NCBI RefSeq assembly: GCF_016741775.1
Contig: NZ_JAERRK010000005.1
Location: forward strand, 124,001 to 188,000
DNA length: 64,000 bases
Direction of reading: 5' to 3'
DNA from: Streptomyces actinomycinicus
Lineage (GTDB): Bacteria > Actinomycetota > Actinomycetes > Streptomycetales > Streptomycetaceae
Part shown: positions 49,563-57,076 of the stretch, piece by piece
How positions within the stretch are numbered: the first letter of the stretch is position 1
Layout of the letters: each line of letters starts with the position of its first letter
Position numbers and translations under genes: made by a program
Notes under the pieces: model-generated
Database searches by the model: none
The model's input: only the letters and a program-made list of their open reading frames with translations
Told to the model about the DNA's origin: nothing

Positions 49563-50633
49563 TTAGCGGGCCATCTCTTCCTTGAGCGCCGCCAGGAACG
49601 CGTCGACGTCCTCCTCGGTCGTGTCGAAGGAGCACATCCAGCGCACCACCCCGGCGCCCTCGTCCCAGAAGTAGAAGCGGAACCGCTTCTGCAGGCGCTC
49701 GCTCACGTCATGCGGGAGCTTGGCGAAGACGCCGTTGGCCTGCACCGGGTAGAGGATCTCCACGCCGTGCACCGAGCGGACTCCCTCGGCGAGCCGCTGG
49801 GCCATCTCGTTGGCGTGGCGGGCGTTGCGCAGCCACAGGTCCTTCGCGAGCAGCGCCTCCAGCTGCACGGAGACGAAGCGCATCTTGGACGCCAGCTGCA
49901 TCGACATCTTCCGCAGGTGCTTCATCTTCCGCACCGCGTCCTGGTTGATGACGACGACGGCCTCGCCGAACAGCGCGCCGTTCTTCGTCCCGCCCAGCGA
50001 GAGGATGTCGACGCCGACCGCGTTGGTGAACGTCCGCATCGGCACGTTCAGGGAGGCGGCCGCGTTGGCTATCCGGGAGCCGTCCAGGTGCACCTTCATG
50101 CCGTGCGCGTGGGCGTGCTCGCAGATCGCGCGGATCTCGTCGGGCGTGTAGAGCGTGCCCAGCTCCGTGCTCTGGGTGATCGACACGACCTGCGGCATCG
50201 CGCGGTGCTCGTCCTCCCAGCCCCAGGCCTGCCGGTCGATCAGCTCGGGCGTGAGCTTGCCGTCGGGCGTGGGCACGGTGAGCAGCTTCAGGCCGCCCAT
50301 GCGCTCGGGCGCGCCGCCCTCGTCCACGTTGATGTGCGCGCTCTCCGCGCAGATCACCGCGCCCCAGCGGTCGGTGACCGCCTGGAGGGCGACCACGTTC
50401 GCGCCGGTGCCGTTGAAGACCGGGAAGGCCTCCGCGGTGGCCCCGAAGTGGCCGCGGACGATCCCCTGGAGGTTGTCGGTGTAGTCGTCCTCGCCGTACG
50501 CCACCTGATGGCCGCCGTTGGCCAGCGCCAGGGCGGCCATCACCTCCGGGTGCGCCCCGGCGTAGTTGTCACTGGCGAAACCGCGGACCTCCGGGTCGTG
50601 ACGGCGACGCGCGTCGGTCTTGGGAGGGTTCAC
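49563..50633 (-). CDS. Low-specificity L-threonine aldolase (beta-eliminating lyase fold)
   Basis: PLP enzyme of 356 residues. FASDNYAGAHPEVMAALA opens the fold, HINVDEGGAPE and GMKVHLDGSRIANAAASL hold the PLP-ring residues (Asp), and the PLP lysine is in LSLGGTKNGALFG. Splits threonine or other beta-hydroxy amino acids to glycine and an aldehyde. GTG start overlaps the SDR stop as GTGA. Third gene of the DUF6421-SDR-aldolase operon, so its real substrate may be an unusual beta-hydroxy amino acid. Confidence 0.9.
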   Translation of the reverse strand: MNPPKTDARRRHDPEVRGFASDNYAGAHPEVMAALALANGGHQVAYGEDDYTDNLQGIVRGHFGATAEAFPVFNGTGANVVALQAVTDRWGAVICAESAHINVDEGGAPERMGGLKLLTVPTPDGKLTPELIDRQAWGWEDEHRAMPQVVSITQSTELGTLYTPDEIRAICEHAHAHGMKVHLDGSRIANAAASLNVPMRTFTNAVGVDILSLGGTKNGALFGEAVVVINQDAVRKMKHLRKMSMQLASKMRFVSVQLEALLAKDLWLRNARHANEMAQRLAEGVRSVHGVEILYPVQANGVFAKLPHDVSERLQKRFRFYFWDEGAGVVRWMCSFDTTEEDVDAFLAALKEEMAR

Positions 50634-51379
50634 GGCTTCTCGGTCAGCCACAGACGGTTTCCGTTCACTTCGGCGGCGGGCTTGCTCCAGACGCCCTCGA
50701 TGGCCTCGGCCAGGTCCTTGACGTCCGTGAAGCCCGCGAACTTCGCGTTGGGGCGTTCGGCGCGCATCGCGTCGTGCACCAGCGCCTTCACCACCAGGAT
50801 GGCAGCCGCCGAGCGCGGACCCGCCTCGCCCCCCGCCTTGCGGAAGCCGTCCGCCATGGCGAGCGTCCACGCCTCGGCGGCGGCCTTGGCCGCGGAGTAC
50901 GCCGCGTTCCCGGCCGTCGGCTTCTGCGCGCCGGCGGCGCTGGTGAGGACGTAGCGTCCGCGCTCGCTGCGCTGCAGGGCGTCGAAGAAGGCGAGAGAGG
51001 TGTGCTGGACCGTGCGGACCAGCAGCTTCTCCAGCAGCTCCCAGTCGGCCAGGTCCGTCTCGGCGAAGGTCGCGCTGCCGCGCCAGCCGCCGACCAGGTG
51101 GACCAGACCGTCGACGCGGCCGTGGTCCTTCTCGATGCGCGCGGCCCAGTCGCGGGTGGACTGCAGGTCGAGCAGGTCGACCGTCTCGCCGGTGACCGTG
51201 GCGCCGCCGCGGGCGTAGCGGGCGGCGTCGACGGCCTCCGCCAGGCGCTCCGGGTTGTTGTCGGCTCCGACGACCACCGCGCCCGCTTCCGCGAGCCGCA
51301 CCAGCGTCGCGTGCCCGGCGGGTCCGCCCGCGCCGGCCACCGCGATCACCGCACCACTGAGAGACCCGTTCCCCACCAT
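50630..51379 (-). CDS. SDR-family NAD(P)-dependent oxidoreductase
   Basis: Protein of 249 residues. Cofactor motif VAGAGGPAGHATLVRLAEAG (GxxGxxG variant), acidic Asp after the second strand (VGADNN) suggesting NAD preference, and catalytic TSAAGAQKPTAGNAAYSAAK (Ser, Tyr-x3-Lys). Substrate unknown. The ATG at 51379 has GAGGGGAAG just upstream; an in-frame start at 51421 would overlap the DUF6421 stop. It is 38 bases after DUF6421 and overlaps the aldolase gene. Confidence 0.9.
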   Translation of the reverse strand: MVGNGSLSGAVIAVAGAGGPAGHATLVRLAEAGAVVVGADNNPERLAEAVDAARYARGGATVTGETVDLLDLQSTRDWAARIEKDHGRVDGLVHLVGGWRGSATFAETDLADWELLEKLLVRTVQHTSLAFFDALQRSERGRYVLTSAAGAQKPTAGNAAYSAAKAAAEAWTLAMADGFRKAGGEAGPRSAAAILVVKALVHDAMRAERPNAKFAGFTDVKDLAEAIEGVWSKPAAEVNGNRLWLTEKP

Positions 51380-51417
51380 GTTCTTCCCCTCTTGAGCCGT
51401 GTTCTGGAGGCGGCCGC

Positions 51418-52815
51418 TCACGCGGCGAGCCGCTCGGCGCCGTCCGCCGTGATGCCCTTGGTCGAGGCGATCACATTCTTCAGCTTCTTGGACAGGGCCT
51501 CATAGAACATGCTCAGCGGAAACTCGTCCGGAAGCACGTCGTCCACGAGCTTGCGCGGGGGCTGGGTCAGGTCCAGGGCGTCCGGACCCTTGGCCCACTT
51601 CGAGCCGGGGTGCGGGGCCAGGTAGGTGGAGACCAGCTCGTAGCCGGCGAACCAGTGCACCAGCTTCGGGCGGTCGATGCCGTCCTTGTACAGCTTCTCG
51701 ATCTCCGCGCACAGCTGGTTGGTGACCTGCGGGGCGCGCTCCCAGTCGATGGAGAGCTTGTTGTCGGTCCAGCTCAGGACGTCGTGCTTGTGCAGGTAGG
51801 CGAAGAGCAGCTGACCGCCGAGGCCGTCGTAGTTGCGGTTGCGGTCGCCGGTGACCGGGAAGCGGAACATGCGGTCGAAGAGCACCGCGTACTGCACGTC
51901 ACGAGCCTGCGGGACACCGTCCGCCTGCAGCTTCACGGCCTCCTTGAAGGCGGTGAGGTCGCAGCGCAGTTCCTCCAGGCCGTACATCCAGAACGGCTGG
52001 CGCTGCTTGATCATGAACGGGTCGAACGGCAGGTCGCCGTGGCTGTGGGTACGGTCGTGGACCATGTCCCAGAGCACGAAGGCGTCTTCGCAGCGCTTCT
52101 GGTCGTGGACCATGGCGGCGATGTCCTCGGGCAGCTGAAGGCCCAGGATGTCGACGGCGGCGTCGGTGACCCGGCGGAAGCGGGCGGCCTCGCGGTCGCA
52201 GAAGATGCCACCCCAGGAGAAACGTTCCGGCGCCTCACGTACGGCGATGGTCTCCGGGAAGAGCACGGCCGAGTTGGTGTCGTAGCCCGAGGTGAAGTCC
52301 TCGAAGGTGATGCCGCAGAACAGCGGGTTGTCGTAGCGGGTGCGCTCCAGCTCGGCCAGCCAGTCCGGCCAGACCATGCGCAGCACGACCGCCTCGAGGT
52401 TGCGGTCCAGGTTGCCGTTCTGCGTGTACATCGGGAAGACGACCAGGTGCTGCAGGCCGTCCGTCCGGTTCGCGGCGGGCTGGAAGGCCAGCAGGGAGTC
52501 CAGGAAGTCCGGCACCTGGAAGCCGCCCTCGGCCCAGCGGCGCAGGTCCTTCACGAGGGCCTGGTGGTACGCGGCGTCGTGCGGGACGAGGGGGGAGAGC
52601 TGCTCGACCGCGTCGGCGACACGCTCGACCGCCGCCAGGGCGTCGGCCTGCTGCGGGGCACCCTCGGCGGCGAAGTCGATCGATCCGTCCTTCGACTGCC
52701 ACGGCCGGATCCGCTCCACCGTCTCCTTGAGAACGGGCCAGGACGGGTGCTCGACCACCCTGGTCAGCGAAGGAACCTGCTCCTCCGCACCGGCCTGCTC
52801 AAGAATTTCCATCAT
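51418..52815 (-). CDS. DUF6421 protein with a zincin-like residue pattern
   Basis: Protein of 465 residues, soluble, no signal peptide, matching DUF6421 along its length. The central part carries MVHDRTHSHGDLPFDP, with His253-Asp-x-x-His257 in an HExxH-like arrangement, and then YGLEELRCDLTAF at 278-290 (Glu281, Glu282, Asp286), which resembles the second metal motif (EExRAD) of M49-type peptidases. Spacing of 24 residues between the second His and the first Glu fits a gluzincin. This is my inference; the family has no known activity that I can name. First gene of the operon with the SDR and threonine aldolase; AAGGA seven bases before the ATG at 52815. Confidence 0.88.
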   Translation of the reverse strand: MMEILEQAGAEEQVPSLTRVVEHPSWPVLKETVERIRPWQSKDGSIDFAAEGAPQQADALAAVERVADAVEQLSPLVPHDAAYHQALVKDLRRWAEGGFQVPDFLDSLLAFQPAANRTDGLQHLVVFPMYTQNGNLDRNLEAVVLRMVWPDWLAELERTRYDNPLFCGITFEDFTSGYDTNSAVLFPETIAVREAPERFSWGGIFCDREAARFRRVTDAAVDILGLQLPEDIAAMVHDQKRCEDAFVLWDMVHDRTHSHGDLPFDPFMIKQRQPFWMYGLEELRCDLTAFKEAVKLQADGVPQARDVQYAVLFDRMFRFPVTGDRNRNYDGLGGQLLFAYLHKHDVLSWTDNKLSIDWERAPQVTNQLCAEIEKLYKDGIDRPKLVHWFAGYELVSTYLAPHPGSKWAKGPDALDLTQPPRKLVDDVLPDEFPLSMFYEALSKKLKNVIASTKGITADGAERLAA

Positions 52816-53219
52816 GTCCCATCCTTCACGGGAGAACCTCGCGTATGGACACCGTATGCATACCCGGTTTCTCTCAGCAAGAGCCCGGTCGGGAAATTAT
52901 TCTGTCCGATGCCTTGGTCACCGACATTTTTCCGGCGGTAAACCGTGACGACGCTCACTTCCGCCGAGGGCGGGCGAGCGTGACCCTGCAGCGACCCGCT
53001 CGGTCAAGGCCGGCGGGGACGCGCCCACGGGAGGGTGACGGGCGGGGCGGATACCGGCCAGTCGCCGCCTGACTCGCGCCCCCGCACCCCGCGCACATGC
53101 GGGTTCATCACGCCGTCCGGCCGTTAGGCTGCGACCCTGCCGCGTGGACACCGAAGTCCGGAACGGGGGCCGCCGGGCCGCGCGTCGCCGAGCCGCCGTC
53201 GACGGAAGCGAGTTGAACC
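52816..53219. other. 404-base gap holding the DUF6421 operon promoter region
   Basis: The minus-strand leader has the palindrome GTATGCATAC at 52854-52863 and a second GTATG at 52843, in an A+T-richer stretch to about 52905, which marks the probable promoter/operator. From about 52940 to 53219 I see nothing but the short leader of the TTG-start phosphodiesterase gene. Confidence 0.45.
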
Positions 53220-53903
53220 TTGAACTTCCTTACCATCGGTCACCGCGGGGTCATGGGCGTCGAGCCCGAGAACACCCTCCGTTCCTTCGTCGCCGCGCAG
53301 CAGGCCGGCCTCGACCTGATCGAACTCGATCTGCACCTGAGCAAGGACGGCGCCCTGGTCGTCATGCACGACACGGACGTGGACCGCACGACCGACGGCT
53401 CCGGCCCGATCGCCGAGAAGACCCTGGCCGAGCTGCGCGCACTGGATGCGGGGCGCGGGGAGCGGGTGCCGGTGTTCGAGGAGGTCCTGGAGGCGGTGCG
53501 CACGCCCTTGCAGGCCGAGATCAAGGATGTGGCAGCGGCCCGGGCGCTGGCCGAGGTGATGCACGCGCGCGATCTGACCGGCCGGGTGGAGGTGTCCTCG
53601 TTCCACGACGAGGCGGTGGCGGAGATCGCGCGGCTGGTGCCCGGCGTGCGCACCGCGCTGATCGCGAGCCGCTACGGCACCGACGTGGTCGACCGCGCCG
53701 TCGCCGTGGGCGCGCCGACCGTCTGCCTGAACATCCGCCGGCTGACCCTGGAGATCGTCGAGCACGCCCGCGCGGCCGGCCTGCGGATCATCGGCTGGGT
53801 GGTCAACACCCCGGACCACCTCCGCCTGGTCCGGGCCCTGGAGCTGGACGGCGCGACGACCGACTACCCGGAGATCAAGCGCACGGGGCGCTTCACGGCG
53901 TAG
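53220..53903 (+). CDS. Glycerophosphodiester phosphodiesterase
   Basis: Cytosolic enzyme of 227 residues, GDPD fold: TIGHRGVMGVEPENTLRSF (catalytic His, Glu), LIELDLHLSKDGALVVMHD (Glu-x-Asp metal site, second His), AEIKD and TDYPEIK at the end. It hydrolyses glycerophosphodiesters to glycerol 3-phosphate. The start is TTG at 53220 with GGAAGCGAG upstream; no ATG or GTG fits before the first motif. No signal peptide. Confidence 0.93.
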   Translation: MNFLTIGHRGVMGVEPENTLRSFVAAQQAGLDLIELDLHLSKDGALVVMHDTDVDRTTDGSGPIAEKTLAELRALDAGRGERVPVFEEVLEAVRTPLQAEIKDVAAARALAEVMHARDLTGRVEVSSFHDEAVAEIARLVPGVRTALIASRYGTDVVDRAVAVGAPTVCLNIRRLTLEIVEHARAAGLRIIGWVVNTPDHLRLVRALELDGATTDYPEIKRTGRFTA

Positions 53904-53941
53904 GCCGCGCGCCGACGGCCGCGGACGCCACGCCGAAACGA

Positions 53942-54481
53942 TCAGGCGAGCTTCTTGACGAGCAGCTCGAACTGGAGGTCGTCGCGCTGCGGGATGCCGA
54001 AGCGCTCGTCGCCGTACGGGAACGGCGTCATCTTTCCCGTACGGCGGTAGCCGCGGCGCTCGTACCAGGCGATCAGGTCGGAGCGGACCGAGATCACCGT
54101 CATGTGCATCTCGGTGACGCCCCAGGTCGCGCGGGCCTGACGCTCCGCCTCCGCCATGACGACCTTGCCCAGGCCCGCGCCCTGCAGGACCGGACTGACC
54201 GCGAACATGCCGAAGTAGGCGTGGGCGCCACGGTGTTCGAGCTGGCAGCAGGCGACTATCCGGCCGTCCTGCTCAGCCGTCAGCAGCCGGCTGTCGGGCG
54301 ACTTGATGACCCGCAGCACGCCCTCGGGATCGGTCCGCTGCCCCTCCAGGATGTCCGCCTCGGTGGTCCACCCGGCCCGGCTGGAGTCTCCGCGGTACGC
54401 CGACTCGACCAGCGCGACCAAGGGCTCGACGTCGGCGTCGGTGGCGTCACGGAAGGTGAGTCCGGTGGCGGGGGTGTCCAT
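53942..54481 (-). CDS. GNAT-family N-acetyltransferase
   Basis: Protein of 179 residues with the GNAT fold: FRDATDADVEPLVALVESAY, the acetyl-CoA loop FAVSPVLQGAGLGKVVMAEAE (Q/R-x-x-G-x-G/A as QGAGLG) and YERRGYRRTGKMTPFPYGDE at the end. Substrate unknown. ATG at 54481. Tail-to-tail with the phosphodiesterase gene. Confidence 0.9.
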   Translation of the reverse strand: MDTPATGLTFRDATDADVEPLVALVESAYRGDSSRAGWTTEADILEGQRTDPEGVLRVIKSPDSRLLTAEQDGRIVACCQLEHRGAHAYFGMFAVSPVLQGAGLGKVVMAEAERQARATWGVTEMHMTVISVRSDLIAWYERRGYRRTGKMTPFPYGDERFGIPQRDDLQFELLVKKLA

Positions 54482-54552
54482 GGGCGCGGTCTCCGATCTC
54501 GGGCGTGGCTGAGCCAGGGATGAGGGTAACCCTGCCACTAGGCTGCGCATGC

Positions 54553-54945
54553 ATGGTGCAGGTACTCAGCAGTCGGACACTTCTGCAGCCCACCGACCCC
54601 GAGCGGTCCCGGGCCTTCTACGGCGGGCAACTGGGCCTGGCCGTGTACCGGGAGTTCGGTACGGGGCCGGGGCGCGGGACGGTGTACTTCCTGGGCGGTG
54701 GCTTCCTCGAGGTCTCCGGCAGGTCCGAGGCCCCGCCCTCGCCGGGCGTGCGGCTGTGGCTCCAGGTCGCGGACGTGACGGCCGCGGAGGAGGAGTTGCG
54801 GGCGAAGGGCGTGGAGATCGTCCGTCCGCCGGTGAAGGAACCCTGGGGCCTGGTCGAGATGTGGATCGCCGACCCGGACGGTGTCCCGATCGTCCTGGTG
54901 GAGGTCCCGGCGGACCATCCGCTGCGGTACCGGCCGGGCATCTGA
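54553..54945 (+). CDS. VOC-family protein
   Basis: Protein of 130 residues: VLSSRTLLQPTDPERSRAFY at the start, GGGFLEVSGRSE, RLWLQVADVTAAEEELRAKG, and WGLVEMWIADPDGVPIVLVE at the end, the standard glyoxalase/dioxygenase superfamily pattern. A binding or resistance role is as possible as an enzyme. ATG at 54553. The next 370 bases are repeats. Confidence 0.88.
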   Translation: MVQVLSSRTLLQPTDPERSRAFYGGQLGLAVYREFGTGPGRGTVYFLGGGFLEVSGRSEAPPSPGVRLWLQVADVTAAEEELRAKGVEIVRPPVKEPWGLVEMWIADPDGVPIVLVEVPADHPLRYRPGI

Positions 54946-54950
54946 CTCTC

Positions 54951-55023
54951 TGGTGCCGACGCCGGTCTCTTGTCCCGACGCCGGTCTCTTGTCCCGACGC
55001 CGGTCTCTGGTGCCGACGCCGGA
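54951..55023. repeat. Tandem 19/20-base repeat
   Basis: Units 54951-54970, 54971-54989 and 54990-55008, with a partial fourth to 55023, all built on CCGACGCCGGTCTCT. It starts six bases after the VOC gene stop. Non-coding. Confidence 0.88.
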
Positions 55024-55063
55024 GAGGCCCGCGTCGCGGGCGTGACGTTGGGGCGGGCCGGCC

Positions 55064-55097
55064 AGGCAGGTAGGCAGGCAGGCAGGCAGGCAGGCAG
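55064..55097. repeat. AGGC tetranucleotide tract
   Basis: Eight copies of AGGC with one changed base (AGGT in the second), in the gap before the aldo/keto reductase gene. Three copies of GAGCGGGCTG follow at 55149-55200. Such simple tracts are rare in Streptomyces. Confidence 0.9.
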
Positions 55098-55247
55098 CGT
55101 ACGCCTGGCCCCGGGCGGTGAGCCGCCGGTTTCCGGGCGGGCGAGGAGGGCTGAGCGGCGAGCGGGCTGGAGCGGGCTGAGCTGACCGGACGAGCGGGCT
55201 GAGGCGGGTTGCGCCTGAGCGGTTGTGCGGGGGCTGCTGAGCAGCGG

Positions 55248-55279
55248 CTTGCCTTGGAGGGCGCTCCAGCTCCTAGCGT
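55248..55279 (+). promoter_or_regulatory. MerR-type promoter of the aldo/keto reductase gene
   Basis: TTGCCT (-35, 55248-55253) and TAGCGT (-10, 55274-55279) are separated by 20 bases, longer than normal, and the spacer holds the dyad TGGAG-N5-CTCCA (55254-55268). This is the hallmark of promoters activated by MerR-family proteins. No merR gene is in the window. Confidence 0.65.
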
Positions 55280-55317
55280 CGGCGTCGTACGCACCAACTG
55301 CTCGGAAGGGGACACAC

Positions 55318-56367
55318 GTGCGGTACACGCTGTTCGGACGGACCGGTCTGCGCGTCAGTGAGCTGGCGCTCGGCACGATGACCTTCGGCGACGAGGCGTG
55401 GGGTTCCGGCAAGGAAACCAGCGCCCGGATCGTCGACGCCTACGCGGACGCGGGCGGCAACTTCATCGACACCGCGAACATCTACGCCGCGGGCAACTCG
55501 GAAGCCATCCTCGGCGAACTGCTCTCCGGGCGCCGTGACCGGTTCGTCCTGGCGAGCAAGTACACCTGCGGCACGCACGACGGTGACCCCAATTCGGCGG
55601 GGAACCACCGCAAGAGCCTCGTGCAGTCGGTCGAGGACAGCCTGCGTCGGCTGCGCACGGACCGGCTCGACGTGCTGTGGGTGCACGCCCGCGACAACTT
55701 CACCCCGGTGGACGAGGTGATGCGGGCCCTGGACGACGCCGTGCGTTCGGGCAAGGTGCTGTACGTGGGGGTGTCGGACTGGCCGGCGTGGGAGATCGCC
55801 CAGGCCAACACCCTTGCGGAGCTGCGCGGCTGGACGGCTTTCGCGGGCTCGCAGCTGCGCTACAACCTGCTGGAGCGCAGCCCGGAGCGCGAGCTGCTGC
55901 CACAGGCGCGGGCCTTCGACCTCACGGTGTTCGCCTGGGCCCCGCTGGCCGCGGGCCTGCTCACCGGGAAGTACCGGCGCGGGGAACGGGGCCGGCTGGA
56001 GGCGGCCGGGAAGCAGGCGGAGTCCTGGAAGGAGGACGTCATCAGTGCGGTCCTGGACATCGCCGGGCAGGGCGGCTGGAGTCCGGCGCAGGTGGCCCTG
56101 GCCTGGTTGCAGGGCCGGCCGGGGAACGTCGTACCGATCGTCGCGGCGACGAAGCCGGAGCAGCTCACCGACAACCTGGCGAGCACGGGCGTGCGGCTGG
56201 ACGCGGACGCGCTGGCACGGCTGGACGAGGTGAGCGCGGTCCCGCTGGGCTTCCCGCACGAGTTCCTGCGGGAGCCGCCCGTCACCCGCAACGTCTACGG
56301 CGACCGCTGGACGGACCTCGAGGACCGCCGGTCCACTTACCGCCGCACGGTCCACGACGTGCTGTAG
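55318..56367 (+). CDS. Aldo/keto reductase
   Basis: NADPH-dependent TIM-barrel oxidoreductase of 349 residues. LGTMTFGDEAWGS, FIDTANIYAAGNSEAILGE (catalytic Asp and Tyr), LASKYTCG (Lys) and DVLWVHARD, where the usual catalytic His is the His in WVHARD. C-terminal PIVAATKPEQLTDNL binds the cofactor. Reduces carbonyls, perhaps toxic aldehydes. GTG at 55318 with GGAAGGGG upstream. The MerR-type promoter suggests induction by stress or a small molecule. Confidence 0.92.
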   Translation: MRYTLFGRTGLRVSELALGTMTFGDEAWGSGKETSARIVDAYADAGGNFIDTANIYAAGNSEAILGELLSGRRDRFVLASKYTCGTHDGDPNSAGNHRKSLVQSVEDSLRRLRTDRLDVLWVHARDNFTPVDEVMRALDDAVRSGKVLYVGVSDWPAWEIAQANTLAELRGWTAFAGSQLRYNLLERSPERELLPQARAFDLTVFAWAPLAAGLLTGKYRRGERGRLEAAGKQAESWKEDVISAVLDIAGQGGWSPAQVALAWLQGRPGNVVPIVAATKPEQLTDNLASTGVRLDADALARLDEVSAVPLGFPHEFLREPPVTRNVYGDRWTDLEDRRSTYRRTVHDVL

Positions 56368-56494
56368 CCACCGGGCTCCCGGGCCCCGGGCCTCGTGGCG
56401 AGGCCGCCACCGCCTGTGGATCGCGGGGCCGCGGCGACCTCGGCCCCGCCCGGATGCCGGCAGGCGCACCGGCGCGCTCCCGGTGGCCGGAGCC

Positions 56495-57076
56495 CTACGC
56501 CCGCAGCGCGTGCATCTGGCTCTCCAGGCGGCTGAGCAACTCCGACAGCCGTCCCGCGAGTTCGCCCTGGCTCTCGGAGGACAGGGCGGAGAGCACGGAC
56601 GTCTCGTAGGCGAGTTGCTCGGGGAGGATGCCGTCGACGAGGTCGCGGCCTGCTTCGGTGAGGCGGAGGTGGGCGACGCGGCGGTCGCGGGTGTCGCCGC
56701 GCCGTTCGACCAGGCCTCGCTCGGTCAGCTGCTTGAGCCGCTTGGTGACGGCGGCCCCGGAGGAGAACGTCTCGCGGGCCAGCTCCCCCGGCGTCAGCTC
56801 GTGTCCGGTGCGGCGCAGCGCACCGAGCAGGTCGAACTCGGGGCGGCTGAGGCCGGCCCGGCGCAGCGGAGCGTCCTCGGCCTGCTGGAGCAGGGCGGCG
56901 CAGCGGTTGATCCGGCCGATGATCTCCATGGGGCCGGTGTCCAGCTCCGGGTGGACGGCCCGCCACTGGCGGACGACGACGGCGACGGTGTCGCTCCGCG
57001 CGGGGTCCGTGCCGGCCCCTGGCCGGTCACCGGTCGCGTCGCTGCCGGGCGTCGGTCCGCCGTTCGTCGCCGTCAT
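56495..57076 (-). CDS. MarR-family transcriptional regulator
   Basis: Protein of 193 residues. Winged helix TPGELARETFSSGAAVTKRLKQLTERGLVERR, wing DTRDRRVAHLRLT. An extra 35-residue acidic, low-complexity N-terminus precedes the fold. ATG overlaps the FUSC gene stop as ATGA, so it is the second gene of a two-gene operon with a 22-base dyad at the promoter, which it probably binds. Confidence 0.92.
   Translation of the reverse strand: MTATNGGPTPGSDATGDRPGAGTDPARSDTVAVVVRQWRAVHPELDTGPMEIIGRINRCAALLQQAEDAPLRRAGLSRPEFDLLGALRRTGHELTPGELARETFSSGAAVTKRLKQLTERGLVERRGDTRDRRVAHLRLTEAGRDLVDGILPEQLAYETSVLSALSSESQGELAGRLSELLSRLESQMHALRA

Noticed and set aside
52918..53151. Small minus-strand frame in the gap upstream of the DUF6421 gene
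   Set aside because: Arg/Ala/Pro-rich product, no ribosome site, no domain; typical of chance frames in GC-rich DNA.
54951..55023. Tandem repeat considered as a CRISPR array
   Set aside because: The units are directly adjacent without spacers and no cas gene is present.
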